43,564 nucleotides of DNA from Collinsella aerofaciens (GTDB lineage: Bacteria; Actinomycetota; Coriobacteriia; Coriobacteriales; Coriobacteriaceae). The notes beneath the pieces were generated by a model. It was not told the DNA's origin. It saw only the letters and a list, made by a program, of their open reading frames with translations, and searched no databases. The stretch is taken from NCBI RefSeq assembly GCF_015561195.1, contig NZ_JADMSU010000013.1, forward strand, positions 1 through 43,564, in the 5' to 3' direction. A program made the translations under genes and the position numbers. Positions 25,571 through 33,576 of this stretch are shown in pieces; the first letter of the stretch is position 1; each line of letters starts with the position of its first letter.

Positions 25571-26623
25571 ATGAATCCCAGGACTAAATCTCAGGACATT
25601 CGCGACTTGAGCCAAAACGATATTCGCGAGCTCGTGGCCGAACTCGGCCAGCCCGCCTTCCGCGCGAAGCAGCTCATCGAATGGGTCTTTGAGAAGAACG
25701 TTTGTTCGTTTGACGATATGACTAACCTTCCCAAGGCTTTCCGTGAGCAGCTTAAAGAGGCTTTTGCCTTTGATACGCCGACTGAACTCACCAAGCAGGT
25801 TTCCAAAGATGGCTCGCGCAAGTATCTGCTCGAGTACCACGATGGCATTTCCGTCGAGACTGTCGGCATGCCCCGTCGTAACAAGCTTTCCGTCTGCGTT
25901 TCCACCCAGGCAGGCTGCGGCATGGGCTGCGCCTTTTGCGCTACCGGCCTCAACGGCCTCAAGCGCTCTCTGACCGCTCAAGAGATCGTCGACCAGGTGC
26001 TTCATGTATCCAACGACTTTGGCGAGCGTGCCACAAGCGTTGTCTTCATGGGCCAGGGCGAGCCGTTTGCCAACTACGACGAGGTTCTCAAGGCACTGCG
26101 TATCCTCAACGACCCCGATGGCATCGGTATCGGCGCTCGTCACCTCACCGTCTCTACCAGCGGCGTTATTCCCGGTATTCGCAAATTTGCCGATATCCCC
26201 GAGCAGTTCACTCTTGCCGTTTCCCTGCATTCCGCCATCCAGTCGACGCGCAATAAGCTCATGCCCGGTGTTAAGAAGTACACGCTGCTTCGCCTTCACG
26301 AAGCGCTTCAGCTCTACACCGAGAAGACTGGTCGCCGCCCGACCTATGAGTATGCCATGATCGAAGGCGTCAACGATACGAATCCCGAGATGCAGGCGCT
26401 CTGCGACTTCTGCGAGGGAACGCTGTGCCACGTTAACCTGATTCAGCTTAACGACATCGAGGGCAGCCCGCTCAAGCCGTCGCCGATTCATAAGGTTGAG
26501 GATCTTCAGCGTCGTCTTGAGTCCCGTGGCATCGAGACCACGATTCGTAACTCCCGTGGTAACGATATTGACGCCGCTTGTGGACAGCTGAAGCAGCGCT
26601 TCAAAGTTCAGAAGAACGCATAG
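25571..26623 (+). CDS. rlmN: Dual-specificity 23S rRNA/tRNA adenine-C2 methyltransferase
   Basis: RlmN is a radical-SAM enzyme that methylates C2 of A2503 in 23S rRNA and A37 of some tRNAs. The 350-residue protein shows the cluster motif C116-xxx-C120-xx-C123 (CGMGCAFC), GQGEPFANYDEVLKAL, and a C-terminal catalytic Cys near 337 (DAACGQL). Codon choice is richer in U-ending codons than in neighbours, perhaps reflecting high expression. It stands alone and ends at a strong hairpin terminator. A near-parS sequence lies 20 bp past its stop. Confidence 0.96.
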   Translation: MNPRTKSQDIRDLSQNDIRELVAELGQPAFRAKQLIEWVFEKNVCSFDDMTNLPKAFREQLKEAFAFDTPTELTKQVSKDGSRKYLLEYHDGISVETVGMPRRNKLSVCVSTQAGCGMGCAFCATGLNGLKRSLTAQEIVDQVLHVSNDFGERATSVVFMGQGEPFANYDEVLKALRILNDPDGIGIGARHLTVSTSGVIPGIRKFADIPEQFTLAVSLHSAIQSTRNKLMPGVKKYTLLRLHEALQLYTEKTGRRPTYEYAMIEGVNDTNPEMQALCDFCEGTLCHVNLIQLNDIEGSPLKPSPIHKVEDLQRRLESRGIETTIRNSRGNDIDAACGQLKQRFKVQKNA

Positions 26624-26642
26624 GGGAGTCGCACTCCAAAAC

Positions 26643-26656
26643 GTTTCATGTGAAAC
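26643..26656. promoter_or_regulatory. Degenerate parS site
   Basis: GTTTCATGTGAAAC differs from the parS core GTTTCACGTGAAAC by one base. It lies between the rlmN stop and its terminator. Binding by ParB is plausible but weaker. Confidence 0.5.
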
Positions 26657-26660
26657 ATCG

Positions 26661-26698
26661 AACGACCCCGGTTGCAGGATATGCAACCGGGGTCGTTT
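26661..26698 (+). terminator. Terminator of rlmN
   Basis: A 15-16 bp stem (CGACCCCGGTTGCA / TGCAACCGGGGTCG) with a GGATA loop is followed by TTTCATTT. Confidence 0.88.
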
Positions 26699-26755
26699 CA
26701 TTTATTGACCTCAATTTTGGACCAGTTGCTACCTTTCCAATTTTTTACGGACAAA

Positions 26756-26800
26756 ATAAGGGGCCCTTGTCTCATGAATCAGACAAGGGGCCCCTCAAAA
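26756..26800 (-). terminator. Terminator of the parA-parB operon
   Basis: On the minus strand a long stem (AGGGGCCCCTTGTCT / AGACAAGGGCCCCT, one bulge) leads into TTATTTTG. It follows the small membrane protein gene. Confidence 0.85.
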
Positions 26801-26815
26801 TATGCAGGGTAATTG

Positions 26816-26827
26816 TTAGGTACCTAA
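26816..26827. repeat. Perfect 12-bp palindrome, copy 1
   Basis: TTAGGTACCTAA overlaps the stop codon of the small gene at 26824. The identical palindrome occurs at 30320-30331 just upstream of jag. Confidence 0.6.
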
Positions 26828-27078
26828 TAGCCTACATTTTCCCACTGGTTGCTAACCCAACCTTGATTGATCTTAGGATTTTTCGTTACCTGAGCAGTGC
26901 GCATGGCAACATCTTCTGTCATAACATCCATTTTCTTCTTGGAAGTATCGACAATATCTTGCGCGCCACGAAGCAAACGACCTCGAAGTTCATCGTCTGT
27001 CGCGATCTTATAGCCAGCAAAGGCACCAGCCGCGACAGTCGTCACCAATGAAATCGCAGTTAAAATCTTATTCCTCAT
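26824..27078 (-). CDS. YtxH-like small membrane protein
   Basis: The 84-residue protein starts MRNKILTAISLVTTVAAGAF. It has one N-terminal membrane segment (about 5-24) and a helical tail (GAQDIVDTSKKKMDVMTEDV) of the YtxH/general-stress style. AAGGAGG lies 5 bases before the ATG at 27078, and the gene start overlaps the parB end by 11 bases, so it is the third cistron of the parA-parB operon. The role is unknown; membrane localisation next to the segregation system is of interest. Confidence 0.75.
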   Translation of the reverse strand: MRNKILTAISLVTTVAAGAFAGYKIATDDELRGRLLRGAQDIVDTSKKKMDVMTEDVAMRTAQVTKNPKINQGWVSNQWENVGY

Positions 27079-27973
27079 CTTGGCCTCCTTGATCAAACTG
27101 AATCATTTCACCAAGAATACGAGAGAGCTCTTCCTCGTCTTTAAACTCAATCTCAATCTTATTCTTTCCACGCGAGCTCTTCACGCGCACGTTGGTATTA
27201 AATACCTGACGAAGTACACGCGCAGCCTTTTTAAAAGACTGAGGCGTTGCAGGCCTCGGCGTCTTAGGCGTCTCTCCGGCAGAAAACAATGGAGCAAGAT
27301 TTTCTGTCGCTCTTACGGAAAGGCCCTCCGCAACAACCTTCTCTGCAAGTCGAATTCGAGCATCCTCATAGGGAACTGCAAGAATCGCACGTGCGTGACC
27401 AGCAGTAAGTCTACCCTCAAAAATCATCTGCTGAACTACTTCGGGGAGATCGAGAAGGCGCAGCGAGTTTGTAATTGCAGAGCGTGACTTGCTTACGGCC
27501 TTCGACAATGCCTCCTGGGTCATACCGCTAGCATCGATGAGCTGGCGATAGCCCTTAGCCTCTTCGACGGGATTCAGATCAGAACGCTGAAGGTTTTCGA
27601 TAAGAGCAAGAGCCAGCATCTCTTCATCATTAACATCTTTAATGATGACAGGCAGTTCCTCAAGACCAGCAAGCTTTGACGCCTGGTAACGACGCTCACC
27701 AGCGATGATCTCATAGCCGTTTCCATGCTTGCGAACCAAGAGCGGCTGCAAAACGCCATGTTCTTGGATTGACTCGCTCAACTCGCGAAGTTCAGTTTCA
27801 TTAAAGTGAATTCGCGGTTGATTAGGGTTGGGAACGATATCCTCAATAGGTAGTTTTGTTTCAGATGCGGCATTTGAAGCAGATGCAGCAGAACCACCGG
27901 TCTCATACTCAGCCTCTGAGACCAAAGCATTGAGTCCGCGTCCCAATCCACCACGTTTCTTTGCACTAGGCAC
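27068..27973 (-). CDS. parB: Chromosome-partitioning protein ParB
   Basis: ParB is a parS-binding CTPase clamp that loads condensin and organises the origin. The 301-residue protein begins KKRGGLGRGLNAL, then has the ParB/Srx core with GERRYQASKLAGL and ALIENLQRSDLNPVEEA. The helix-turn-helix is TQEALSKAVSKSRSAITNSL, and the C-terminal dimerisation domain includes RGKNKIEIEFKDEEEL. It overlaps parA by 8 bases. The matching parS sites lie just upstream of parA. Confidence 0.96.
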   Translation of the reverse strand: MPSAKKRGGLGRGLNALVSEAEYETGGSAASASNAASETKLPIEDIVPNPNQPRIHFNETELRELSESIQEHGVLQPLLVRKHGNGYEIIAGERRYQASKLAGLEELPVIIKDVNDEEMLALALIENLQRSDLNPVEEAKGYRQLIDASGMTQEALSKAVSKSRSAITNSLRLLDLPEVVQQMIFEGRLTAGHARAILAVPYEDARIRLAEKVVAEGLSVRATENLAPLFSAGETPKTPRPATPQSFKKAARVLRQVFNTNVRVKSSRGKNKIEIEFKDEEELSRILGEMIQFDQGGQDEE

Positions 27974-28766
27974 GCTTGATCACCTCTTTTGCAAGGTTCA
28001 TATACGCTTTTGCACCCTTATTTTGAGGTGCATAGGTAATTACCGGTTCTCCAAAAGACGGAGCTTCAGAGATTTTAACCGTACGGGGAATCAGCGTCTT
28101 AAACGCCTTATCACCAAAGTACGATTGAACTTCCTCAACAACCTGATTCGACAAAGAAGTACGTGAGTCATACATGGTCATAAGCACGCCATAGGTGTCT
28201 AAGCCCTTGTTCAGACGTGATTTGACCATCTTCATTGACTCAAGCAGCTTCGTAACGCCCTCGAGTGCGTAATACTCACACTGGATTGGAATCAAAACGC
28301 TATCTGCTGCGGTCAAGGCATTGATAGTAAGCAGGCCGAGCGAAGGAGGACAGTCAATGAAAATAAAATCGAACTCGTCCTGAATCGGCTCAAGCAAATC
28401 TTTGAGGCGGGTTTCACGAGCAATTGCGCTTACGAGCTCAATTTCGGCACCTGCAAGCTGAATCGTAGCTGGAATTACGAATACCTTTTTGCAATTTGTA
28501 TCAAGAACAAGCGATTCTGCCGGCACATCATTCAACAATGCATCATAGATGCAGTGATCAAGGTCTTCTTTTTCAATTCCAAATCCACTGGTACTGTTTC
28601 CCTGCGGATCAAAATCGACAATCAGTGTCTTACGACCCTGCTCGCCCAGTGCTGCTGCAAGGTTTACAGCCGTCGTTGACTTACCGACGCCGCCTTTTTG
28701 ATTGATGATTGCAATGATACGCGTGTCTTTTGCGTTCTTAGAACGCTTAACGTCGCGAAATCCCAC
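27966..28766 (-). CDS. parA: Chromosome-partitioning ATPase ParA (Soj)
   Basis: ParA is a Walker-type ATPase that binds DNA when ATP-bound and drives origin segregation with ParB. The 266-residue protein has the deviant Walker A KGGVGKSTT, FDPQGNSTSGFG, and IDCPPSLGLLTINAL. About 15 residues precede the usual start (MGFRDVKRSKNAKDT). Start is GTG with AGGAGGG just upstream. The three parS sites at 28806-28899 lie in its upstream region, so ParB may also repress this promoter. Confidence 0.96.
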   Translation of the reverse strand: MGFRDVKRSKNAKDTRIIAIINQKGGVGKSTTAVNLAAALGEQGRKTLIVDFDPQGNSTSGFGIEKEDLDHCIYDALLNDVPAESLVLDTNCKKVFVIPATIQLAGAEIELVSAIARETRLKDLLEPIQDEFDFIFIDCPPSLGLLTINALTAADSVLIPIQCEYYALEGVTKLLESMKMVKSRLNKGLDTYGVLMTMYDSRTSLSNQVVEEVQSYFGDKAFKTLIPRTVKISEAPSFGEPVITYAPQNKGAKAYMNLAKEVIKRA

Positions 28767-28805
28767 GGTCCCTCCTGGTGTGTATTAAAGCTGTCAAACG
28801 GAGGA

Positions 28806-28821
28806 TGTTTCACGTGAAACA
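28806..28821. promoter_or_regulatory. parS: parS site 1 (perfect)
   Basis: TGTTTCACGTGAAACA is the perfect 16-bp bacterial parS palindrome. It is the first of three placed between parA and rsmG. Confidence 0.95.
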
Positions 28822-28844
28822 TTCCGATTCGATATCAACCGCAA

Positions 28845-28860
28845 TGTTTCACGTGAAACA
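28845..28860. promoter_or_regulatory. parS: parS site 2 (perfect)
   Basis: A second perfect TGTTTCACGTGAAACA, starting exactly 39 bp after the first. Confidence 0.95.
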
Positions 28861-28883
28861 CTGCAAGTTGTTAATATCCATTA

Positions 28884-28899
28884 TGTTTCACGTGAAACA
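28884..28899. promoter_or_regulatory. parS: parS site 3 (perfect)
   Basis: A third perfect TGTTTCACGTGAAACA, another 39 bp along and one base from the rsmG stop codon. Confidence 0.95.
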
Positions 28900-28900
28900 T

Positions 28901-29638
28901 CTAGGCAAGCGGATTCTTCTTTGCTATTCCATTTGCACGAGGCAACGAAACAGATGCTGGATGACTCTTCTTAAGAACAATGAACTCCCTGTGACCCAGG
29001 CCCTCAGGCAAATCGATTGCGTCATTAAGAAGCAAAGTGAAGCCGCAGATCTTAGCTGCTGACATGCCGGAAGCAAGCTCCTCATCCGAAGGATTGCCCT
29101 TGGTGATAACAAATAGCCCTCCATCCTTGAGAAACGGAGCCGCATACTCAACAAGAATCGGTAGAGGGGCCAGTGCGCGGGCAGTTACGACAGAGAACTG
29201 CTTCTTATGGCTTCGAGCATATTCTTCAAGCCGATCATGAACCGCATGAGCATGTTTCAGTCCAAGAGCATGAACAAAAGAATTGACGGCCTCAACCTTC
29301 TTACCAACAGAGTCAATATAAGTAGCTTTACGATGCGTGGTTATGGTTAACGGAATACCAGGGAAGCCTGCACCTGTTCCCATATCGAGCAAAGCTCCCT
29401 CAGGAGCCTTATTGATATAAGGGAGCAAGACAAGTGAGTCGAGGATATGAAGTACCACAGCATCTTCTACGTTAAGAATACGGGTGAGATTGGTTGTCTT
29501 ATTTGTTTCCAAAACCAAATCCAAATGCTGAATACATTTCCTTAGCTCAGCATCAGTTACGCTCAAGGAATACTCTTTGCAATAGGATGTTAGACGACTC
29601 AACATCTCGTCAACCTGCAGATCTGTAAGTACAAACAA
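28901..29638 (-). CDS. rsmG: 16S rRNA (guanine527-N7)-methyltransferase
   Basis: RsmG methylates G527 of 16S rRNA with SAM. The protein has the SAM-binding LLDMGTGAGFPGIPL, YIDSVGKKVEAVNSF and the VVTARALAPLP motif. The frame is open further upstream, but AAGGAG sits 6 bases before an in-frame TTG at 29638, giving 245 residues, close to family length; an internal ATG at MLSRLTSYC is also possible. It lies between the jag terminator and the parS cluster, so it needs its own promoter. Confidence 0.92.
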   Translation of the reverse strand: MFVLTDLQVDEMLSRLTSYCKEYSLSVTDAELRKCIQHLDLVLETNKTTNLTRILNVEDAVVLHILDSLVLLPYINKAPEGALLDMGTGAGFPGIPLTITTHRKATYIDSVGKKVEAVNSFVHALGLKHAHAVHDRLEEYARSHKKQFSVVTARALAPLPILVEYAAPFLKDGGLFVITKGNPSDEELASGMSAAKICGFTLLLNDAIDLPEGLGHREFIVLKKSHPASVSLPRANGIAKKNPLA

Positions 29639-29683
29639 CAGAAGCTCCTTTCTGACAAAAATCAGTGTATCGAGAACTTTTGA

Positions 29684-29716
29684 CAAAAAAAGGGGACGTG
29701 GAAACCACGCCCCCTT
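29684..29716 (-). terminator. Terminator of the rpmH-jag operon
   Basis: On the minus strand the stem GGGGGCGTGG/CCACGTCCCC with loop TTT is followed by seven T residues, 18 bp after the jag stop. Confidence 0.9.
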
Positions 29717-29734
29717 AGCATAAGCTCGAGTAGA

Positions 29735-30304
29735 TTATCGAGCAACAATCACCACATGGCGATCAGGGTCAGAACCCTCAGAATGGGTATCGACGGCATC
29801 ATTGCCACGAAGTGCAATATGAACGAGTCGGCGCTCATAGGCATTCATGGGCGGAAGCGAAACACTCTTATGAGTGCGAATGGCACGCTCGGCAGCAGAC
29901 TGAGCCATGGAGGCAACCTTGTCCTGACGGCGGCTCTTGTATCCCTCGACGTCCACTACAACCGGATACCTAAAGCCGAGCTTGCGGCTCACTAGCAAAG
30001 AGAACATAACCTGAAGGGCATCAAGGGTGCGACCATGACGACCAATGAGAACAGCAAGGTCGGGAGCCGTTACATCCAGAATCAGCTCACCCTCGTCGCC
30101 CTCATACTCATCGATAGGAGAGTTGGCGGCATCGAAGTGCGAAAGGATGGAACGCAGGATGGAAATCGCGACATCGGCAATGGTGTCGAGCTCCTCGTCG
30201 GTCAGCTCTTCACCGGCCTTGTAGCGCTGTGCAATCTCGGGATAATCGCCCGCGACCTGCGGGGCAACCTCCTCAAGCATATCCTCGATGATCTCTTCAG
30301 ACAT
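29735..30304 (-). CDS. jag: KH/R3H RNA-binding protein Jag (KhpB)
   Basis: Jag/KhpB is an RNA-binding protein linked to cell-envelope and division control, usually next to yidC. The 189-residue protein has an acidic N-terminus of about 75 residues in place of a recognisable Jag-N domain. A KH domain follows (about 85-130) with the GRHG loop in LAVLIGRHGRTLDALQ. The C-terminal R3H domain has the arginine/histidine motif in NAYERRLVHIAL. GGAG lies 6 bases before the ATG at 30304; a TTG at 30316 is the other option. Confidence 0.93.
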   Translation of the reverse strand: MSEEIIEDMLEEVAPQVAGDYPEIAQRYKAGEELTDEELDTIADVAISILRSILSHFDAANSPIDEYEGDEGELILDVTAPDLAVLIGRHGRTLDALQVMFSLLVSRKLGFRYPVVVDVEGYKSRRQDKVASMAQSAAERAIRTHKSVSLPPMNAYERRLVHIALRGNDAVDTHSEGSDPDRHVVIVAR

Positions 30305-30319
30305 AACGTACTCCAAAAG

Positions 30320-30331
30320 TTAGGTACCTAA
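30320..30331. repeat. Perfect 12-bp palindrome, copy 2
   Basis: TTAGGTACCTAA lies in the 44-bp yidC-jag gap, 15 bases upstream of the jag start, identical to 26816-26827. Confidence 0.6.
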
Positions 30332-30348
30332 ATAAGATTGATATCCCG

Positions 30349-31119
30349 CTACTTCTTCTTGTGCGGGCGCGGCTTCTTCTCGCGACGAGTGACCTCAACC
30401 TGCAGCGGCGCGTTCTTAAGGCGCTCCTCCTCATCGGCCTTCGCCTTGTCGATGACCTTCTGCGTCACAAAAATCTGCTGGATAACCTGCCAAGCAGACG
30501 AGACGTCGTAGTACAGCAGAACACCAACGGGAAGGCTCCAGCCCATCCAAAGCATCATGACCGTCATGACAACGGCCATCATACGCATGCTCTGAGCCTG
30601 CTGGCCGGTCTGGTTGCGCGACATATAGAGCTGCGGAATCAGGGTCAGGACAGCGAACAGGATCAGGCAGACCAGCGCAGGCAGCGCGACCATAAAGCCA
30701 TCGGCAAAGGAGGCACTCGGCGTGGTGGTCAGGTCGGGCAGAATATTAAAGAACGAGAACGTGCCGTCGTTAAAGTAGTCCGGCAGGTTACGCAGCAGCG
30801 TAAATAGGGCGAACAGGACAGGCATCTGAATCAACAGCGGCAGACAACCAGCCATCGGGTTGAACTTGTTCTCGCTGTAGAACTTCTGCATTTCCTCGGC
30901 CTGACGCTGGGGATCGTCGGCATAGCGCTCCTGGATCTCGAGCATCTTGGGCTGCAGCACCTGCATGCGTGCCGTCGACTTAGTCGACTTGAGCATAAGC
31001 GGCGTCAGCAGCAGACGGATGATGACCACCAGGATGATGATGGACAGGCCCCAGTCGACCGCAAAGGTCTGGATGAGCTTGAGCAGCTCGAAAAGGATGT
31101 TAACGATCCAATCCCACAT
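30349..31119 (-). CDS. yidC: Membrane protein insertase YidC/Oxa1
   Basis: YidC inserts membrane proteins with or without SecYEG. The 256-residue protein lacks the large periplasmic domain of Gram-negative YidC, as expected for the Gram-positive type. It shows five membrane segments, the conserved arginine in the first groove helix (VVIIRLLLTPLML), the coiled-coil hairpin LQPKMLEIQERYADDPQRQA and a basic C-terminal tail (RREKKPRPHKKK). GGAGG precedes the ATG. It sits between yidD and jag, the usual order. Confidence 0.96.
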   Translation of the reverse strand: MWDWIVNILFELLKLIQTFAVDWGLSIIILVVIIRLLLTPLMLKSTKSTARMQVLQPKMLEIQERYADDPQRQAEEMQKFYSENKFNPMAGCLPLLIQMPVLFALFTLLRNLPDYFNDGTFSFFNILPDLTTTPSASFADGFMVALPALVCLILFAVLTLIPQLYMSRNQTGQQAQSMRMMAVVMTVMMLWMGWSLPVGVLLYYDVSSAWQVIQQIFVTQKVIDKAKADEEERLKNAPLQVEVTRREKKPRPHKKK

Positions 31120-31148
31120 GTAAGTTTTCCTCCGATAGCGAGTGCCCG

Positions 31149-31373
31149 CTAGGGCACAGGGTCATAACCGCCGACGTGCAGGGGATTGCAGCGAGCGATG
31201 CGCCTCACGGCAAGCCAGCAGCCTCTCAAAACACCGTACTTCTCAATCGCCTGGACGGCGTATTGCGAGCACGTTGGGTAATAAATGCAGGCGTCAGGCA
31301 ATAAGGGCGAAATAACCTGTTGATATATGCGAATAGGAGCGATGGCAACACGTCGCAAAACGTGATTGCTCAT
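31149..31373 (-). CDS. yidD: Membrane protein insertion efficiency factor YidD
   Basis: This 74-residue member of the small YidD family has the Cys-rich signature CIYYPTCSQYAVQAI and ends RCNPLHVGGYDPVP. It is an amphipathic peripheral membrane protein thought to help YidC. The ATG overlaps the rnpA stop by 4 bases. Confidence 0.94.
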   Translation of the reverse strand: MSNHVLRRVAIAPIRIYQQVISPLLPDACIYYPTCSQYAVQAIEKYGVLRGCWLAVRRIARCNPLHVGGYDPVP

Positions 31374-31708
31374 CGCTCCTCCCCGGCAACGCCGGCGCGT
31401 TTCATAAGCGAACGCAATGCATTGTCCATCTCCTGCGGCGAGGAAACCCTCGTCTTGGGAGTTGCGAACAAGATGATGTCATAACCCGCAACGGGAAATC
31501 CACAGCTGCGGGCGGCCTCGCGCATCACACGCTTAGAACGGTTGCGCACGACAGCACAACCGAGCCGTTTAGCACCAACGAAGGCGACCCTTCCGGAGTC
31601 GCCTTCGCCAACCGATTCACATATGGTCATTCGAATCAGAGGGTGATTGAAACGACGCCCCTGACTGAACACATGCTCGAAATCTTGCCGAGACTTAATA
31701 GTCTTCAT
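31370..31708 (-). CDS. rnpA: Ribonuclease P protein component
   Basis: The protein subunit of RNase P matures tRNA 5' ends. The 112-residue protein has the family core GRVAFVGAKRLGCAVVRNRS and the RNR helix (RNRSKRVMREAAR). No ribosome-binding site is evident before the ATG at 31708, 20 bp after the rpmH stop; translation may depend on rpmH read-through or reinitiation. Confidence 0.95.
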   Translation of the reverse strand: MKTIKSRQDFEHVFSQGRRFNHPLIRMTICESVGEGDSGRVAFVGAKRLGCAVVRNRSKRVMREAARSCGFPVAGYDIILFATPKTRVSSPQEMDNALRSLMKRAGVAGEER

Positions 31709-31728
31709 GCGAGATGTGTGTATCGCTG

Positions 31729-31863
31729 CTAGACAGTGAGACGCTTGCGGCCCTTGGCGCGACGACGGGCGAGCACGGCACGACCACCCTTAGTGGCCAT
31801 GCGGGCACGGAAGCCATGGGTCTTGGCACGCTTACGCTTATTAGGCTGATACGTACGCTTCAT
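31729..31863 (-). CDS. rpmH: 50S ribosomal protein L34
   Basis: L34 is 44 residues, [20 protein letters not shown] to AKGRKRLTV, highly basic and fully conserved in pattern. AGGAGGAACTTAAG leads the ATG at 31863; the longer open frame upstream is spurious. It heads the rpmH-rnpA-yidD-yidC-jag operon under the promoter at 31936-31965. Confidence 0.97.
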   Translation of the reverse strand: MKRTYQPNKRKRAKTHGFRARMATKGGRAVLARRRAKGRKRLTV

Positions 31864-31935
31864 CTTAAGTTCCTCCTGCTGCATTTCGAGTGTCCGCGGG
31901 GGCGCGGACGCAGATATAGACACGTGAGCTTGAAG

Positions 31936-31965
31936 ATTGTAGGGAAATCAATGTTCAAATGTCAA
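31936..31965 (-). promoter_or_regulatory. Promoter of the rpmH operon
   Basis: On the minus strand TTGACA (31960-31965), an 18-bp spacer and TACAAT (31936-31941) form a near-consensus sigma-70 promoter about 75 bases upstream of rpmH. Confidence 0.8.
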
Positions 31966-32208
31966 GAAATCAAAGGTAAAAGGTTACGCAGTTCACACGG
32001 TTCCCCCATAAGCCGAGCTCGATTTAGCGGTGCATGGCAACTTTTCACGATATTTCATCGAGTTTTCAACAGGTCATGTTGGCAATGTTGAAAACTTTTC
32101 GTCCGTTTTCCAAAGTTTTCAACAGGTTTTGAAAAGTTGTCGAAAGATGAGAAACATTGCACGGTGAGCTACTATTTGTTCGAAACCTTTTGAAAGATTG
32201 CGAGCGGC
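31966..32208. other. oriC: Candidate replication origin, left part
   Basis: This gene-free interval lies where transcription diverges. It holds AGTTTTCAACAGGT at 32061-32074 and 32114-32127 and an inverted AAGTTTTCAACATT at 32084-32097, plus further TTTTC/GAAAA tracts. These are likely DnaA boxes of a TTTTCAACA type, two changes from the classic TTATCCACA. The repeated motif and position are seen; origin function is inferred from position and the dnaA neighbourhood. Confidence 0.75.
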
Positions 32209-33561
32209 ATGTCTGACGACTTTTACACCATAGTCGATTCCGGAGACCCGGCACCCGACAACGAACACATCACCGGCGTGCGCGAAGAGCGTGAGGAAGG
32301 CGAGCAGACGACCACGCAGGCGCCAAAAGCCATGTACGCCGCGCGCATCGCCGTCTATGACGATATGCTGTCGACACCGCGTGTGATCGTCATTGATCCG
32401 CAAGATGTCCGCACGTATTTGGAAGAGACGACCAACACCGTCTACCAGTGCATGAAAGAACAAGGTGGCCATATCTCGCTCATGGTCATCCGCGAGATTG
32501 TCGAAAACTTTATCCACGCGCACTTTGCCGAGCCCATCATCTCGATTCTGGACGGCGGAGACACCATCCGCTTTGCTGATCAAGGACCCGGCATCGACGA
32601 CAAGGAGCGTGCTTTCGACTTTGGCGTTACCAGCGCAAACAGCAAGATGAAGCGCTATATCCGTGGAACCGGAGCCGGGTTTCCCATGGTGCAGGAGTAT
32701 TTGGAAAACGCCGGCGGGGCCGTGTCCATCGAGGACAACATGGGCAACGGCACCGTGGTTACGGTAAGCCTGGACCCTAAACGCGTGCAGGAAATAGAGC
32801 GTGCCGGCGGGCGCGGTGCTGCCGTGCGGCCCGAGACGGAGCAGCCCGCATATCCCCTGCCGGGAGCTTTTGCGCAGCAGCCCATGGCAACGCAACAGAT
32901 GCAGCCCCGCGTGGGACAGATGCAGCAGCCCGGAATGCTTCCTACACAAGAGTCCCAGGCGGCGTCGATGTCGATGCCGCCAAACGTGCCAGAGGCCATG
33001 AAGCTGGCGGATCAGGATGCAGCAGCAATGCAGCAGGCGACGGGGGCACCGGGTGGCCAGCAAATGGGATATCAGCCGTACCAACAGGGATATCCATATC
33101 AGCAGATGCCGCCACTGGGATATGGCCAGCAATTCCCGCAGCAGTACCAGCAGGGATATCAGCAGCCGTACCAGCAGATGCCGCAGCAGCAGTACAACCC
33201 CTGGGCCCAGCAGATGCCTCCGCAGCCTTACCAACAGTGGCCTCAAAGTTTTCAACAGCAAATGCCGCCGATGCAGAGTTCTCAACAACCAGCAGCTCAA
33301 ATGATGTATCCTAATGCAGCAAATCAGTATGCGCAGCCACAGCCGGACGTGTTCGTAAGCGATCGCGGCAACGCCGCGCTGGGCTATCTGGCGCAAAATC
33401 AAGCGTGCGGTGCAACCGATCTGGCGAGGGCGTTTGGAAACTCGGCCCCCACTTGGTCACGCACGCTCAATGACTTGGCGCAGGCCGGCTTGGTCATCAA
33501 GCATGGCCAGAAATACCATCTGACCGAACTCGGCGCCGCTCGCGTGCGAGCTCAGAGCTAA
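32209..33561 (+). CDS. GHKL ATPase with Gln/Pro-rich linker and C-terminal winged helix
   Basis: The 450-residue protein is not a named family I know. Residues about 85-190 form a GHKL (histidine-kinase-like) ATPase: N-box REIVENFIHAHF (95-105), G1 ADQGPGID (123-130) and G2 GTGAGFPMVQEY (153-164). There is no phospho-acceptor His domain, so it resembles anti-sigma/SpoIIAB-type ATPases more than a kinase. Residues about 230-365 are extreme low complexity, with repeated QQ, YQQ, QQM and QPY units. Residues about 380-450 form a winged helix (GATDLARAFGNSAPTWSRTL, AGLVIKHGQKYHLTELG) of MarR style. It ends 15 bp before dnaA and the probable DnaA boxes lie just upstream, so it is the first gene of the dnaA operon. 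Confidence 0.85.
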   Translation: MSDDFYTIVDSGDPAPDNEHITGVREEREEGEQTTTQAPKAMYAARIAVYDDMLSTPRVIVIDPQDVRTYLEETTNTVYQCMKEQGGHISLMVIREIVENFIHAHFAEPIISILDGGDTIRFADQGPGIDDKERAFDFGVTSANSKMKRYIRGTGAGFPMVQEYLENAGGAVSIEDNMGNGTVVTVSLDPKRVQEIERAGGRGAAVRPETEQPAYPLPGAFAQQPMATQQMQPRVGQMQQPGMLPTQESQAASMSMPPNVPEAMKLADQDAAAMQQATGAPGGQQMGYQPYQQGYPYQQMPPLGYGQQFPQQYQQGYQQPYQQMPQQQYNPWAQQMPPQPYQQWPQSFQQQMPPMQSSQQPAAQMMYPNAANQYAQPQPDVFVSDRGNAALGYLAQNQACGATDLARAFGNSAPTWSRTLNDLAQAGLVIKHGQKYHLTELGAARVRAQS

Positions 33562-33576
33562 AGAACGGGAGAGACA

